A model generated the notes under the pieces. That model searched no databases and was not told where the DNA came from. It worked only from the letters and a program-made list of their open reading frames with translations. Below, in pieces: positions 7,225 to 14,467 of a stretch of DNA of 17,372 nucleotides. The DNA comes from CAJXVY01 sp965660355 (GTDB taxonomy: Bacteria > Actinomycetota > Actinomycetes > Actinomycetales > Microbacteriaceae): assembly GCA_965660355.1 (NCBI GenBank), contig CBFHZN010000021.1, positions 1-17,372 of the forward strand, written 5' to 3'. Position 1 is the stretch's first letter, and every line of letters begins with the position of its first letter. Both the position numbers and the translations under genes were made by a program.

Positions 7225-7706
7225 CTGAAGCGATTTTGTCCCTTGGCGGAAACCTAGGAAACAGAGAGCAGACTCTTTTTGAGGCAATCCAGGAAATCGG
7301 CGCTCTGAAGAAGGTAAAGCTAGTTCACACCAGCTCTTTTTATGAAACTGTCGCGCTCACACTTGCCGGTGAGGATGAAAACGCTCCTAAGTTTCTAAAC
7401 TGCGTGATCAAAATTGAAACCGAACTGACTCCAAAAAAGTTATTGAAAAAACTTTTTGAGATTGAAAACAATCACGGAAGGGTTCGCCTGGAGCGTTGGG
7501 GGCCCAGAACTCTTGATATTGACATCATTGTTTTTGGAAATGAGTTTGTGCAGACCAAGTCTTTACAAATCCCTCACCCAAGAACTCACCAGCGAGGATT
7601 TGTCTTGATTCCCTGGGCAGAGATAGACCCAGAGGCAGTGCTTCCGGGTCACGGCAAAGTGTCAAAACTTGCTGAGCGTTTCAGATCAAGCGTTCAGGAG
7701 ATCTAA
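7218..7706 (+). CDS. folK: 6-hydroxymethyl-7,8-dihydropterin pyrophosphokinase
   Basis: It transfers pyrophosphate from ATP to 6-hydroxymethyl-dihydropterin, feeding FolP. LGGNLGNR (9-16) and the signature RWGPRTLDIDII (93-104) are diagnostic. About 162 residues is the usual size. The start may be ATG 7218 or the next codon, GTG 7221. The latter would give the same 4-bp GTGA overlap seen at other junctions here and a better distance from GGAG (7212-7215). An insertion-like acidic stretch, LAGEDENAP, follows strand 2, as in other actinobacterial FolK. Confidence 0.95.
   Translation: MVTEAILSLGGNLGNREQTLFEAIQEIGALKKVKLVHTSSFYETVALTLAGEDENAPKFLNCVIKIETELTPKKLLKKLFEIENNHGRVRLERWGPRTLDIDIIVFGNEFVQTKSLQIPHPRTHQRGFVLIPWAEIDPEAVLPGHGKVSKLAERFRSSVQEI
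7696..7700 (+). promoter_or_regulatory. Shine-Dalgarno that decides the DUF3180 start
   Basis: AGGAG at 7696-7700 lies 7 nt before TTG 7708 and inside the last codons of folK. It favours the TTG start over the longer in-frame reading from 7669, which would duplicate 38 bases of folK sequence and add a hydrophilic leader. Confidence 0.65.
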
Positions 7707-7707
7707 G

Positions 7708-8193
7708 TTGAAGCCTATTTCGATATCGCAGCTAACTGCGATAGCCGTTGTCTGGTTCACACTCGGTTTTTTCTACTTGCAATGGCTTTTATCCAGTGGA
7801 ATGGCTTTGGTTTTCACCCATCCACTGCTTGCAATTAATTTATTTTTAACTGGACTGATTGTCTTTTCACTGACTCTGCGAATAGCCCTATATCAGCGTA
7901 GATTAGCGGAATTTAGGGATGGAAAGATATCAAAAAGACCCCCCAGGCCCGACCCAATCTGGTCATTTAGATTGCTTGTTTTATCGAAATCAGTAGCATT
8001 TGTTGGCAGTGGGTTCCTAGGCTGGCATTTGGGGGCGTTGGTATTTCTGGTGATGAACACACCAAACCAGTTATTCCCAGCTATGGCCATTTGGGGAATT
8101 TTGTCCTCCTTAATGACCGTGCTGGCTGGCATTCTTAGTGAGAGAAATCTTCGTACTCCAGATGACTTAGAAGAGGGTGAGACCAGTCAATGA
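7708..8193 (+). CDS. DUF3180 family four-helix membrane protein
   Basis: The 161-residue product has four hydrophobic segments at about 8-30, 38-60, 88-116 and 121-143, with a basic cytoplasmic loop (~61-85) and an acidic C-terminus. Size, topology and the position directly after folK match the actinobacterial DUF3180 family (Rv3605c-like), whose function is unknown. Its place between folate and pantothenate genes suggests a linked role, but nothing in the sequence shows one. The start is TTG 7708, one base after the folK stop, with a strong Shine-Dalgarno. The end overlaps the next gene as ATGA. Confidence 0.85.
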   Translation: MKPISISQLTAIAVVWFTLGFFYLQWLLSSGMALVFTHPLLAINLFLTGLIVFSLTLRIALYQRRLAEFRDGKISKRPPRPDPIWSFRLLVLSKSVAFVGSGFLGWHLGALVFLVMNTPNQLFPAMAIWGILSSLMTVLAGILSERNLRTPDDLEEGETSQ

Positions 8194-8903
8194 ACGATAA
8201 ACCGGGTCGTATGAAAATAGGAAGCATCGGGGATGGCCTAGAAGGCATCATCTTGGTGAAGGCACTGGCAGCTGCTGGACACACTGCCGAGGCCATACAT
8301 GTTCAGTCAGATGAATCCATTGAGCGTGCAGATTCACTGCTGCCAAAGGTGGATGTGCTGAGCATGCAGGAGGTCGTCGAGCGCTGTGATTTGGTGATCA
8401 TGGCAATGGATGCAGAATCCACCGAGGAGGCTGTCACCGGCTTAGCGCAACTTGGCTATTTTGCTCCCGGCAAGATCGTCATCCACTGTTCACCTGAACG
8501 GGGCTATTCAATTCTGTCCAGTGCCGCAAGAGCGGGAGCAATTCCAATTGCCATGCATCCGGTGGTTGATTTCAGTGGAACCAGTTTAGATTTACTAACC
8601 CTTCAAGATTCTGTTTCAGCGGTCACCGCCCCAGATTCTGTGCTCCCAATTGCCCAGGGCCTAGCTTTGGAGATTGGCACAGATCCGATTGTGATAGCTG
8701 AGTACCAAAGACCCGCATACGCCGAAGTCTTTAGCTCTTTGAATAGTTTTCCAAAGATGATTGTCTCGCAGGCTATTAGCGAGTTGGAAGCGGAAGAGGT
8801 CCCCCGAGTGGTTGACTTAATCGCACCAATGGCCAGAGCGGCTGTTGAGCGAGCTTTGCGTGAAGGTGGCATAGGTCCAAACCCGGAGGATTTTGAGAGT
8901 TGA
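8190..8903 (+). CDS. Rossmann-like/DUF2520 protein, C-terminally short
   Basis: The N-terminal half has a dinucleotide-binding fold with a GxIGxGxxG-type loop (GSIGDGLEG, ~11-19) and a DLVIMAMDAES segment. The stretch AMHPVVDFSGTSLDL matches the strongly conserved HP...F.GTSLDL block of the Rossmann-like/DUF2520 family (Rv3603c-like), which precedes panC in many actinobacteria. The 237-residue length is roughly 55-60 residues shorter than I remember for the family: the helical DUF2520 part stops soon after ARAAVERALREGG. The TGA stop overlaps the panC TTG, so the end looks genuine, not a frameshift. ATG 8190 overlaps the DUF3180 stop; ATG 8211 is an alternative. The substrate is unknown. Confidence 0.83.
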   Translation: MNDKPGRMKIGSIGDGLEGIILVKALAAAGHTAEAIHVQSDESIERADSLLPKVDVLSMQEVVERCDLVIMAMDAESTEEAVTGLAQLGYFAPGKIVIHCSPERGYSILSSAARAGAIPIAMHPVVDFSGTSLDLLTLQDSVSAVTAPDSVLPIAQGLALEIGTDPIVIAEYQRPAYAEVFSSLNSFPKMIVSQAISELEAEEVPRVVDLIAPMARAAVERALREGGIGPNPEDFES

Positions 8904-9757
8904 AGCAAGTTACAGGTGCGACGGAGCTTAGGCAGGTAGTTGCCGAAGCAAGGTCTAATGGCCTGCGAATTGCTTTTGTGCCAACAATGGGAGCTCTGCA
9001 CGCAGGCCATCTTTCGCTGATTGATCAGGTTCGCACCGAGGGTAATTTCGTTATTGCCAGCATTTTTGTTAACCCATTGCAGTTCAACGATAAAGCTGAC
9101 TATGAAAATTACCCGCAGTCATTGGGGGTCGATGCAAGGCTTCTAAGTGATCGTGGAGCAGATGTTTTGTTTTTACCAGAAGCGGAGACGGTTTATCCAG
9201 AATCGCCCAATCTGATTTCACCTGCAGACATCGAAAGCAAAATTGCTGACACCCTGGAGGGTGAATTTAGGCCGGGGCATTTTCAAGGGGTGCTCACAGT
9301 TGTCTCTAGGCTTTTTGATTTGGTGACTCCAGATATTGCAGTTTTTGGCAAAAAAGATGCGCAGCAACTGGCAATCATTAGACAAATGGTTTCTCATCAA
9401 TTAGTCACTGGCAGAAGAATGCCTCTAAAGGTAATTGCGGGTGAGACGGTTCGTGATGAACACGGGCTGGCTTTGTCCAGCAGAAACGCAAGATTAGATG
9501 CGCAGGAATTGGAAATAGCCAGAAGCATCAACAGAGCACTTGAATCCTGTGATGGAAAAAACGCATCATCCGCCAAGAATCAGGCTTTGCAGATTCTGAA
9601 CCCTGAAATCAAAGTTGACTATCTAGAAATCGTCGACCCTGAGAGTTTTGAACCAGTGGGCGATGACCACTCTGGTTCTACGCTAGCCTTGTTTGCTGGT
9701 TACGTCGGCGATGTCAGATTGATCGACAACCGCGAAATTTCAACCAAAGGAAGCTAA
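8900..9757 (+). CDS. panC: Pantothenate synthetase
   Basis: It condenses pantoate and beta-alanine with ATP to form pantothenate, the precursor of CoA. The nucleotidyltransferase motif PTMGALHAGH (28-37), IFVNPLQFN (55-63), GEFRPGHFQGV (121-131), FGKKD (149-153) and LSSRN (192-196) are all in place. Length 285 residues is normal. The TTG start overlaps the preceding stop as TTGA. The TAA stop directly abuts the lysS start. In mycobacteria panD and coaX lie here; this window has neither. Confidence 0.96.
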   Translation: MKQVTGATELRQVVAEARSNGLRIAFVPTMGALHAGHLSLIDQVRTEGNFVIASIFVNPLQFNDKADYENYPQSLGVDARLLSDRGADVLFLPEAETVYPESPNLISPADIESKIADTLEGEFRPGHFQGVLTVVSRLFDLVTPDIAVFGKKDAQQLAIIRQMVSHQLVTGRRMPLKVIAGETVRDEHGLALSSRNARLDAQELEIARSINRALESCDGKNASSAKNQALQILNPEIKVDYLEIVDPESFEPVGDDHSGSTLALFAGYVGDVRLIDNREISTKGS

Positions 9758-11239
9758 TTGGATCAAGAGCTAACGGGTGAAGACACTTCCGAGCAGATGG
9801 GCTATCGCTTAGAAAAGCGAGAGCAGTTAATTGCCAATGGAGAGGCATATCCCGTAAGTTTGCCGATCACCCATTCAATTGAAGAGGTGAAAAACCACTA
9901 CCCAAATCTTGAGGTTGATGTCTCCACCGGTGACAATGTCGCCGTTGCGGGTCGAATCATGTTTCTTAGAAACACGGGAAAGCTTTGTTTTGCGGCCTTG
10001 CAATCTGGAACAGGTGAGCGAATCCAAGCAATGATTAGTTTGGATAAGGTCGGCCAAGAGCATTTGGATGCATGGAAAGAACTGGTTGATTTGGGTGACC
10101 ATGTTTTTGTAAGCGGTGAGGTAATCACCTCAAAGCGTGGCGAGCTCAGTATTTTGGCTGATAGTTGGCAAATGGCTGCAAAGACAATCAGGCCCATGCC
10201 AAATCTTCACTCGGAGTTATCAGAAGAGGTGCGAGTTAGAAATCGCTACCTTGATCTAATTGTCAGAGACCGTGCCCGCGAGGTGGTGAAAATACGCAGC
10301 GAGGTGATGCAGTCACTCAGAAACACTTTTCATAAGCGAGCCTTTACTGAGGTGGAAACACCGATGTTGCAGGTGATGCACGGTGGAGCGAGTGCCAGGC
10401 CGTTTAAGACACACATGAATGCCTATGACATGGATTTATACCTTCGAATTGCGCCAGAGCTATATCTAAAAAGGGCCGTGGTTGGGGGACTGGAGAGAGT
10501 TTTTGAAATAAACAGAAACTTCAGAAACGAAGGTGCCGATAGCTCACACTCTCCAGAGTTTGCAATGTTGGAAGCATATGAGGCTTATGCCGATTACAAC
10601 AGCATCGCTGAGTTGACTAAAGAATTGATTCAGAATGCTGCCAAAGATGTCTTTGGGACAACGGTTGTCACATTGGATGATGAAACCGAATATGACCTTG
10701 GTGGCGAGTGGAAAAAAGTTCCGATGTACGAATCTTTGAGTGCAGAGCTGGGTGAGGAGATAACACCCGATACCGAAATGTCACAGCTTAAAAAAATCGC
10801 AGACAAATTGGATATCGAAGTTGCTCATCCACTGCATGGGAAATACGTGGAGGAGCTTTGGGAGCATTTCTATAAATCCAAGCACCCCGAACCATTTTTT
10901 GTAACCGATTTCCCCGTGGACACTTCACCACTCACCAGAGATCATCGAGAAAAGCGCGGAGTCGTTGAGAAATGGGATCTTTATATCCGTGGCTTTGAGC
11001 AGGCAACGGGATATTCGGAGTTAGTGGATCCAGTCATCCAGCGAGAGCGCTTTGTCGCTCAGGCTGCATTGGCAGCAGGGGGTGACCCAGAGGCTATGCG
11101 GGTTGATGAAGAATTTCTAAAGGCACTGGAATACGGCATGCCACCAAGTGGCGGAATGGGAATGGGCATCGATAGATTGCTGATGTCGCTAACTGGTTTG
11201 GGAATTCGGGAAACAATTTTGTTTCCTTTGGTTAAGTAA
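9758..11239 (+). CDS. lysS: Lysyl-tRNA synthetase, class II
   Basis: It charges tRNA-Lys. An N-terminal OB-fold anticodon-binding domain (~60-150) is followed by the class II core. Motif 2 is the ERVFEINRNFRNEGAD region (~246-261), followed by SSHSPEFAMLEAY. Motif 3 is GMGIDRLLM...IRETILFP (~468-490). The 493-residue length is typical and both domains are intact. The start is TTG at 9758, preceded by AAAGGAAG, with no gap after the panC stop. The SSHSPEF form, with Ser in place of the more common Asn, agrees with actinobacterial LysRS. Confidence 0.97.
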   Translation: MDQELTGEDTSEQMGYRLEKREQLIANGEAYPVSLPITHSIEEVKNHYPNLEVDVSTGDNVAVAGRIMFLRNTGKLCFAALQSGTGERIQAMISLDKVGQEHLDAWKELVDLGDHVFVSGEVITSKRGELSILADSWQMAAKTIRPMPNLHSELSEEVRVRNRYLDLIVRDRAREVVKIRSEVMQSLRNTFHKRAFTEVETPMLQVMHGGASARPFKTHMNAYDMDLYLRIAPELYLKRAVVGGLERVFEINRNFRNEGADSSHSPEFAMLEAYEAYADYNSIAELTKELIQNAAKDVFGTTVVTLDDETEYDLGGEWKKVPMYESLSAELGEEITPDTEMSQLKKIADKLDIEVAHPLHGKYVEELWEHFYKSKHPEPFFVTDFPVDTSPLTRDHREKRGVVEKWDLYIRGFEQATGYSELVDPVIQRERFVAQAALAAGGDPEAMRVDEEFLKALEYGMPPSGGMGMGIDRLLMSLTGLGIRETILFPLVK

Positions 11240-11242
11240 TTT

Positions 11243-11419
11243 GTGCAAGAAATGGATGGCTGGGTAATTTTAGGCGACGCGATGCTGTCGCTGGTTCCGC
11301 CTGCCCTTGTTGGGTTGCTTTTTTATGTCGTGATGCGTTCAATCATGCGCGCCGATCGCGGTGAGCGTGAGGAATACAACAAGATAGAGACCGAAGAGCG
11401 CAACAGACGCGATAACTAA
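11243..11419 (+). CDS. Small single-TM protein between lysS and clpC, function unknown
   Basis: A 58-codon frame runs from GTG 11243 to TAA 11417-11419, filling the space between lysS and the clpC leader. The product has a short acidic N-terminus, one hydrophobic helix (~8-31, containing a PPALVGLLFYVV core), then a basic RSIMRAD segment and a highly charged C-terminal tail rich in Glu, Arg and Asn. This is the plan of a small membrane protein with a cytoplasmic charged tail. ATG 11252 (codon 4) is another possible start; neither has a good Shine-Dalgarno. I recall similar small proteins at this position in other Microbacteriaceae, but cannot verify it here. Confidence 0.7.
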   Translation: MQEMDGWVILGDAMLSLVPPALVGLLFYVVMRSIMRADRGEREEYNKIETEERNRRDN

Positions 11420-11421
11420 TA

Positions 11422-11439
11422 GTTCACCCGTCGGCGAAC
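11422..11439 (+). promoter_or_regulatory. Candidate ClgR-like operator upstream of clpC
   Basis: GTTCACC-CGTC-GGCGAAC is an 18-bp inverted repeat with 7-bp arms and one mismatch. It resembles the GTTCGC...GCG type of site that ClgR, the activator of clp genes in actinobacteria, binds. It lies 2 bp after the small-protein stop, just upstream of TTGACC (11451-11456), a possible -35 element. A second perfect inverted repeat, ACCCGT (11426-11431) and ACGGGT (11440-11445), overlaps it. The -10 element is unclear. The regulator assignment is from memory of the motif and is tentative. Confidence 0.4.
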
Positions 11440-11492
11440 ACGGGTATGGTTTGACCCCCTACTCGGTTTAGCATCATCAGTATCTGATTTGC

Positions 11493-11497
11493 GGAGG
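11493..11497 (+). promoter_or_regulatory. Shine-Dalgarno that decides the clpC start
   Basis: GGAGG at 11493-11497 lies 9 nt before ATG 11507. It rules out the longer in-frame reading from TTG 11489, which would be upstream of the ribosome-binding site. The protein then begins MFEKFTDKARR, as ClpC proteins do. Confidence 0.8.
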
Positions 11498-11506
11498 TGT
11501 TCAGAA

Positions 11507-13969
11507 ATGTTTGAGAAATTTACGGATAAGGCCCGAAGGGTTGTTGTGCTGGCCCAGGAAGAGGCCAAGCTTCTGAACCACAACTACATTGGCACCGAGC
11601 ACATCCTGCTGGGTCTAATTCATGAGGGCGAGGGAGTTGCCGCCAAAGCACTGGAGTCACTGAATATTTCCCTGGAGCAGGTTAGGGAGCAGGTTCAGGA
11701 AATCATTGGTCAGGGCCAGCAGGCTCCCAGTGGTCACATTCCCTTCACCCCAAGGGCAAAGAAAGTTTTAGAGCTAAGCCTAAGAGAAGCACTGCAACTA
11801 GGTCACAGCTACATCGGAACCGAGCACTTGCTTTTGGGTCTGATTCGTGAGGGCGAAGGAGTCGCCGCACAGGTACTGACCAAGTTGGGAGCAGACACCA
11901 ATAAGGTTCGTCAGCAGGTAATTCAGCTACTAAGCGGTTACCAGGGCAATGAAACCGTTTCAGTTGGAGCCGATAATCCGCCTCCACAGCAAAAGGGTAG
12001 CCAGGTTTTGGATCAGTATGGAAAAAACCTCACCCAGGCAGCAGCCGAGGGAAAGTTGGATCCAGTTGTTGGTCGTGAGCGTGAGGTAGAGCGAGTTATG
12101 CAGATTCTCGCTCGAAGGACCAAGAACAACCCAATTTTGATTGGTGAGCCGGGCGTTGGAAAAACCGCTGTCGTTGAGGGCTTGGCGCAGGCAATCGTTG
12201 CTGGCAACGTTCCAGAAATCCTTCGTGGAAAGCAGCTTTACACATTGGACATGGGATCACTGATTGCTGGTTCTCGCTACCGTGGAGATTTCGAAGAGCG
12301 ACTGAAAAAAGTTACCAAGGAAATCCGCACCCGTGGTGACATCATTACTTTCATCGATGAGATTCACACCCTTGTTGGGGCAGGTGCCGCGGAGGGTGCA
12401 ATAGATGCCGCAAGTATTTTGAAGCCAATGCTGGCAAGAGGTGAACTGCAGACAATTGGTGCTACCACTCTGGATGAATTCCGCAAGCACTTCGAAAAAG
12501 ATGCTGCACTGGTCAGGCGCTTCCAGACTGTTTTGGTCAACGAGCCTTCACCGGCACTTGCCATCAACATCTTGAAAGGTCTGAGAGATCGTTATGAGAA
12601 ACACCACAAGGTGACAATCTCTGATGATGCTGTAGTTGCAGCGGTTTCTATGTCTGATCGCTACATCACCGATCGTCAACTGCCAGATAAGGCAATTGAT
12701 CTAATTGATGAAGCGGGAGCAAGGCTAAAACTGAGTTTCCTATCAGCCCCACCTGAGCTCAAAGAAGCTCAGCAAGCGGTTGAGGATGCCAAGAAAGCCA
12801 AAGAGCAGGCCATTGCCGACCAGGATTTCGAACTGGCAGCTCAAAAGCGTGACGAGGAAAAGAAACTCAACGCTGAGCTGAAGCAGAAAGAGCAAGAGTT
12901 CCGAGATGGCAATGTTGATATTGAAGGCGTTGTCGATGAGGGAGTCATCGCTGAGGTTTTGGCTCAGTCAACTGGAATTCCAGTATTCAAGCTCACCGAA
13001 GAAGAAGGTGCAAAGCTTGTTTACATGGAGCAGGAGCTTCACAAGCGAGTCATTGGCCAAGAGCAGGCAATCAGTGCTCTGTCAAAGACCATTCGTCGTC
13101 AGCGTGCAGGGCTGAAAGATCCCAAGCGTCCAAGCGGAAGCTTTATCTTTGCAGGCCCCACAGGAGTTGGAAAGACAGAGCTTGCGAAAGCACTGGCGGA
13201 GTTCTTGTTCGAGGATGAAGATGCACTGATTTCGTTGGACATGAGTGAGTATGGCGAGAAGCACACCGTCAGCAGACTGTTTGGAGCCCCTCCAGGATTT
13301 GTCGGCTATGACGAGGGTGGACAGCTAACCGAGAAAGTTCGTCGCCGTCCATTCAGTGTTGTCTTGTTTGATGAGATTGAAAAAGCTCACCCAGATATCT
13401 TCAACAGTCTTCTGCAGATTTTGGAAGAGGGTCGACTGACAGACGGTCAGGGAAGAGTGGTTGATTTTAAGAACACGGTCATCATCATGACCACCAACCT
13501 GGGATCTCGTGAGATTACCCGTGGAGCTTTGGGATTCACCCTGGAGGGAGATATCCAAAACGACTACGCACAGATGAAGGCCCGGGTGAACGAGGAGTTG
13601 AAGCAAAACTTCCGCCCAGAGTTTCTAAACCGTGTTGATGAAGTAATTGTCTTCCCACAGCTAACCCGTGAGGAGCTGATTGCAATCATCGACATGTTCG
13701 TTGCAAGGCTGGATGAGCGTTTGGATGACAGAGATTTGAAGCTAACGCTGACAACTGCCGCCAAGGAGAAACTGATTGATCTTGGCTACGAGCCATCGAT
13801 GGGTGCAAGGCCATTGCGTCGAGTGGTTCAGCGAGAAATTGAGGATCAGATTTCTGAGCGAATTTTGAATGGCGAGGTGAGCTACGCAAGCGACATCTTG
13901 GTTGATTTCGTGAATGAGGAGTTTGTGTTCACAGTCAACAGCCGGGATGAGCAACCAGTTCAGTCATGA
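11507..13969 (+). CDS. clpC: ClpC AAA+ unfoldase subunit of the Clp protease
   Basis: This Hsp100 ATPase unfolds proteins and feeds them to ClpP. In the 820-residue product the two Clp N repeats occupy ~1-145 (each with GTEHxLLGLI), AAA-1 has Walker A GEPGVGKT (213-220), the UVR middle segment lies near 430-465, and AAA-2 has Walker A GPTGVGKT (550-557), followed by the C-terminal D2-small domain. The UVR motif, together with the overall plan, separates ClpC from ClpB. It has its own leader, unlike the upstream genes, which fits a separate stress-controlled transcript. Codon use looks more GC-ending than in neighbours, as expected for a highly expressed gene. Its stop overlaps the next start (ATGA). 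Confidence 0.98.
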   Translation: MFEKFTDKARRVVVLAQEEAKLLNHNYIGTEHILLGLIHEGEGVAAKALESLNISLEQVREQVQEIIGQGQQAPSGHIPFTPRAKKVLELSLREALQLGHSYIGTEHLLLGLIREGEGVAAQVLTKLGADTNKVRQQVIQLLSGYQGNETVSVGADNPPPQQKGSQVLDQYGKNLTQAAAEGKLDPVVGREREVERVMQILARRTKNNPILIGEPGVGKTAVVEGLAQAIVAGNVPEILRGKQLYTLDMGSLIAGSRYRGDFEERLKKVTKEIRTRGDIITFIDEIHTLVGAGAAEGAIDAASILKPMLARGELQTIGATTLDEFRKHFEKDAALVRRFQTVLVNEPSPALAINILKGLRDRYEKHHKVTISDDAVVAAVSMSDRYITDRQLPDKAIDLIDEAGARLKLSFLSAPPELKEAQQAVEDAKKAKEQAIADQDFELAAQKRDEEKKLNAELKQKEQEFRDGNVDIEGVVDEGVIAEVLAQSTGIPVFKLTEEEGAKLVYMEQELHKRVIGQEQAISALSKTIRRQRAGLKDPKRPSGSFIFAGPTGVGKTELAKALAEFLFEDEDALISLDMSEYGEKHTVSRLFGAPPGFVGYDEGGQLTEKVRRRPFSVVLFDEIEKAHPDIFNSLLQILEEGRLTDGQGRVVDFKNTVIIMTTNLGSREITRGALGFTLEGDIQNDYAQMKARVNEELKQNFRPEFLNRVDEVIVFPQLTREELIAIIDMFVARLDERLDDRDLKLTLTTAAKEKLIDLGYEPSMGARPLRRVVQREIEDQISERILNGEVSYASDILVDFVNEEFVFTVNSRDEQPVQS

Positions 13970-14460
13970 CCGAAATCCAGCCCTATCGAGTAATCGATAC
14001 TAAGGCTGGGTATGAGGTTCGCTCCTACCCACCTCACTTCCTGGTGAGTGTTTGGGTGAGCGGAGACATGCGAACTAGTGGTGACTCGGGGTTTGGGCAG
14101 TTATTCGGCTATATCTCGGGAGCCAACCAGGACCGCCAGAAAATACCAATGACCACACCTGTTTTGCAGAAAAAACAGGGGGGCGGTTATTGGTTGAGTT
14201 TTGTAATGCCTGCGGATAGTGAATTTCCGCCACTTCCAATCTCACCAGATTTGAAAATCACCGGGGTTGAACCTGTGATGCGGGCAGTTATCAAATTCAC
14301 AGGTTCAGTCAGTGAAAAAAAGTTTCAAGAACAAGAGGCAAAGCTTCGATCAATGGCAACTGAGAAGTTGTCAGAGGGTGCGATTTATGCAAGATATGAC
14401 GGACCATTCAAAGCACCATTTTTGAGAAGAAACGAGGTCTTGGTCGACCTTGGTGGATAA
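13966..14460 (+). CDS. SOUL/HEBP family haem-binding-like protein
   Basis: The 164-residue protein opens with a YRVIDTKAGYEVRSYPPHFLVSV segment region and continues with FGQLFGYISGANQDRQKIPMTTPV, then a strand-rich half ending APFLRRNEVLVDL. These are hallmarks of the SOUL family: a Y/F-E-R-Y-like start, GYI.G.N....KI.MT.PV, and a C-terminal P.F.RRNEV. Animal members bind haem or other tetrapyrroles; the bacterial role is not established. No signal peptide is seen, so it is likely cytoplasmic. ATG 13966 overlaps the clpC stop by four bases, suggesting coupling to clpC. No Shine-Dalgarno stands out. Confidence 0.88.
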   Translation: MTEIQPYRVIDTKAGYEVRSYPPHFLVSVWVSGDMRTSGDSGFGQLFGYISGANQDRQKIPMTTPVLQKKQGGGYWLSFVMPADSEFPPLPISPDLKITGVEPVMRAVIKFTGSVSEKKFQEQEAKLRSMATEKLSEGAIYARYDGPFKAPFLRRNEVLVDLGG

Positions 14461-14467
14461 TGGTGCG

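Noticed and set aside
7669..7707. Longer start for the DUF3180 gene
   Set aside because: The extension overlaps folK by 38 bases and adds a hydrophilic leader; TTG 7708 has AGGAG at ideal spacing.
11426..11445. ACCCGT/ACGGGT hairpin as a terminator after the small lysS-clpC gene
   Set aside because: No T-run follows the stem (the next bases are ATGGTTTGACC), so an operator or no function is more likely than intrinsic termination.
11489..11506. Longer start for clpC from TTG 11489
   Set aside because: It would start upstream of the GGAGG ribosome-binding site; MFEKFTDKARR from ATG 11507 is the conserved ClpC N-terminus.
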